A model generated the notes under the pieces. That model was not told the DNA's origin. It searched no databases and was given only the letters and a program-made list of their open reading frames with translations. The translations under genes were made by a program, and so were the position numbers. Below, piece by piece: positions 63,316 to 64,000 of a DNA stretch of 64,000 bases. Each line of letters starts with the position of its first letter. Position 1 is the stretch's first letter. The DNA is from Isoetes taiwanensis (taxonomy: Eukaryota > Streptophyta > Lycopodiopsida > Isoetales > Isoetaceae). Where the stretch lies: positions 8,899,448 through 8,963,447 of the forward strand of contig JAJEKV010000027.1 of NCBI GenBank assembly GCA_021234155.1, given 5' to 3'.

Positions 63316-63341
63316 GGCGTCTTTGTGATTAGCGGCGTGCC
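63316..63341 (+). repeat. 26 bp word, copy 2 (partner at 62219-62245)
   Basis: Same word as at 62219-62245, lacking one A, and again followed by a T run. Confidence 0.8.
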
Positions 63342-63397
63342 TTTTTTTATTTGCCTTTATAGTACATAGCCCATGCATTGCAATTATAAGTTTGTAT

Positions 63398-63511
63398 ATA
63401 GACCTTATGCGGGGGTTGTATACCCGTTTGTTACAATATCATAGACCTTATCAGGGGTTGTATACGTTAATGCGATACCATGTATCATAGACCTTATGCG
63501 GGGTTGTATAC
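63398..63511 (+). repeat. Three spaced copies of a 25-26 bp motif
   Basis: 'atagaccttatgc' followed by 'ggggttgtatac' occurs at 63398-63423, 63441-63465 and 63487-63511, at 43 and 46 base intervals. The spacer sequences also share 'ttacaatatc/gtatcatag'-like ends. A short decayed minisatellite. Confidence 0.85.
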
Positions 63512-64000
63512 AATAGAAGACCAAGTATAATTTATGTATGTCCTAGTAACCTTCCCAGTTCCTAACGCCATACACTTTCCCTTACGCTGCGAGAGTGTAA
63601 CCCATGCATAAGGGTTAGGAGTCGAAACTCGCGCTCTTCCCGACTGATTCTTTCCCTTTTTTAAACAGCGGGTACATAGTCATTAGAAAAGTAATTCCCC
63701 GCAGGATAATACTCACGGAAGAAAAGCGGACCCAACTCCACAAAATTATTTGTATACGTTGTAGTACACCTAATAAGGCCATACATATGTCCCTTACAAA
63801 TTTCATGAATGAACTCACGATATGTATGCATCGGAGGGGGTGTGCTAAATATCCAGCCTGAGAAGAGGCCTCAAGCGATGTAGCATCTGCGTCCGGATAA
63901 GGAGGGGTTCAAGCATTCCCCTCATTGCAAGTCTCACATTGAATGGATTAATTTCCATGGGAACGGCTCATGACCACAATCAAATGGCTCGGGAATGAGT

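Larger units (their letters stand above)
61781..64000. other. Anonymous sequence with several short repeats
   Basis: No gene is recognised. 'ttccttggtaataa' is duplicated at about 62369 and 62420, and 'ggacaac'/'gttgtcc' flank that segment as a small inverted repeat (62356-62417). GC-rich words like those of 55.9-56.5 kb appear at 62120-62260. Other repeats are listed separately. Confidence 0.4.

Noticed and set aside
63398-63511. CRISPR-like spaced repeats (three ~25 bp repeats, ~20 bp spacers)
   Set aside because: Only three diverging copies, spacers partly similar to each other, no cas genes and a plant nuclear context. A decayed minisatellite.

Overview
This window reads as gene-poor nuclear DNA of a land plant with a large, transposon-rich genome. 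The evidence is a wound-induced protein 1 (WUN1/WI12/SAG20) family gene with a TATA box and a likely 5'-UTR intron, remnants of plant-type LINEs (L1-like with a zf-RVT tail, and RTE-like), small inverted-repeat DNA elements, long microsatellites, and almost no long open reading frames. I see nothing prokaryotic, organellar or CRISPR-like. I cannot name the species. A non-angiosperm vascular plant is possible but is only a guess.

Layout. 1-5.7 kb: anonymous sequence with one ~320 bp MITE-like element. 5.7-11.1 kb: a cluster of RTE-like LINE pieces in both orientations, several ending in the same short hairpin followed by a different microsatellite each time. 11.7-13.8 kb: a decayed L1-like LINE on the plus strand. 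14-25 kb: mostly anonymous, with a repeat shared with 5.98 kb, a weak LINE ORF1-like stretch at 16 kb and simple repeats. 25.6-26.5 kb: 3' pieces of an L1-like and an RTE-like element. 27.4-27.95 kb: an inverted-repeat element with a 72 bp perfect stem, with a relative at 47.6-48.0 kb. 30.0-32.9 kb: a second L1-like LINE and a fragment of another reverse transcriptase, both minus strand. 34.0-34.8 kb: a perfect 32 bp foldback, a TATA box and a frame-broken WI12-family copy. 35-47 kb: anonymous. 51.4-52.3 kb: the intact WI12-family gene, the only confident protein-coding gene, followed by a tandem duplication and a miRNA-precursor-sized hairpin. 55.9-56.8 kb: a CpG-dense block abutting an extremely AT-rich block. 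58.9-59.8 kb: an unidentified, broken, coding-like minus-strand region. 60.7-61.8 kb: a four-copy ~122 bp tandem array and a long GAA tract.

The WI12 copies are the only cellular genes I recognise. Everything else is mobile-element debris or sequence I could not assign. Several indels between repeat copies, often involving the words GCGG or GGCG, suggest that some consensus (long-read) error may be mixed with real decay, so broken frames should be read with caution.
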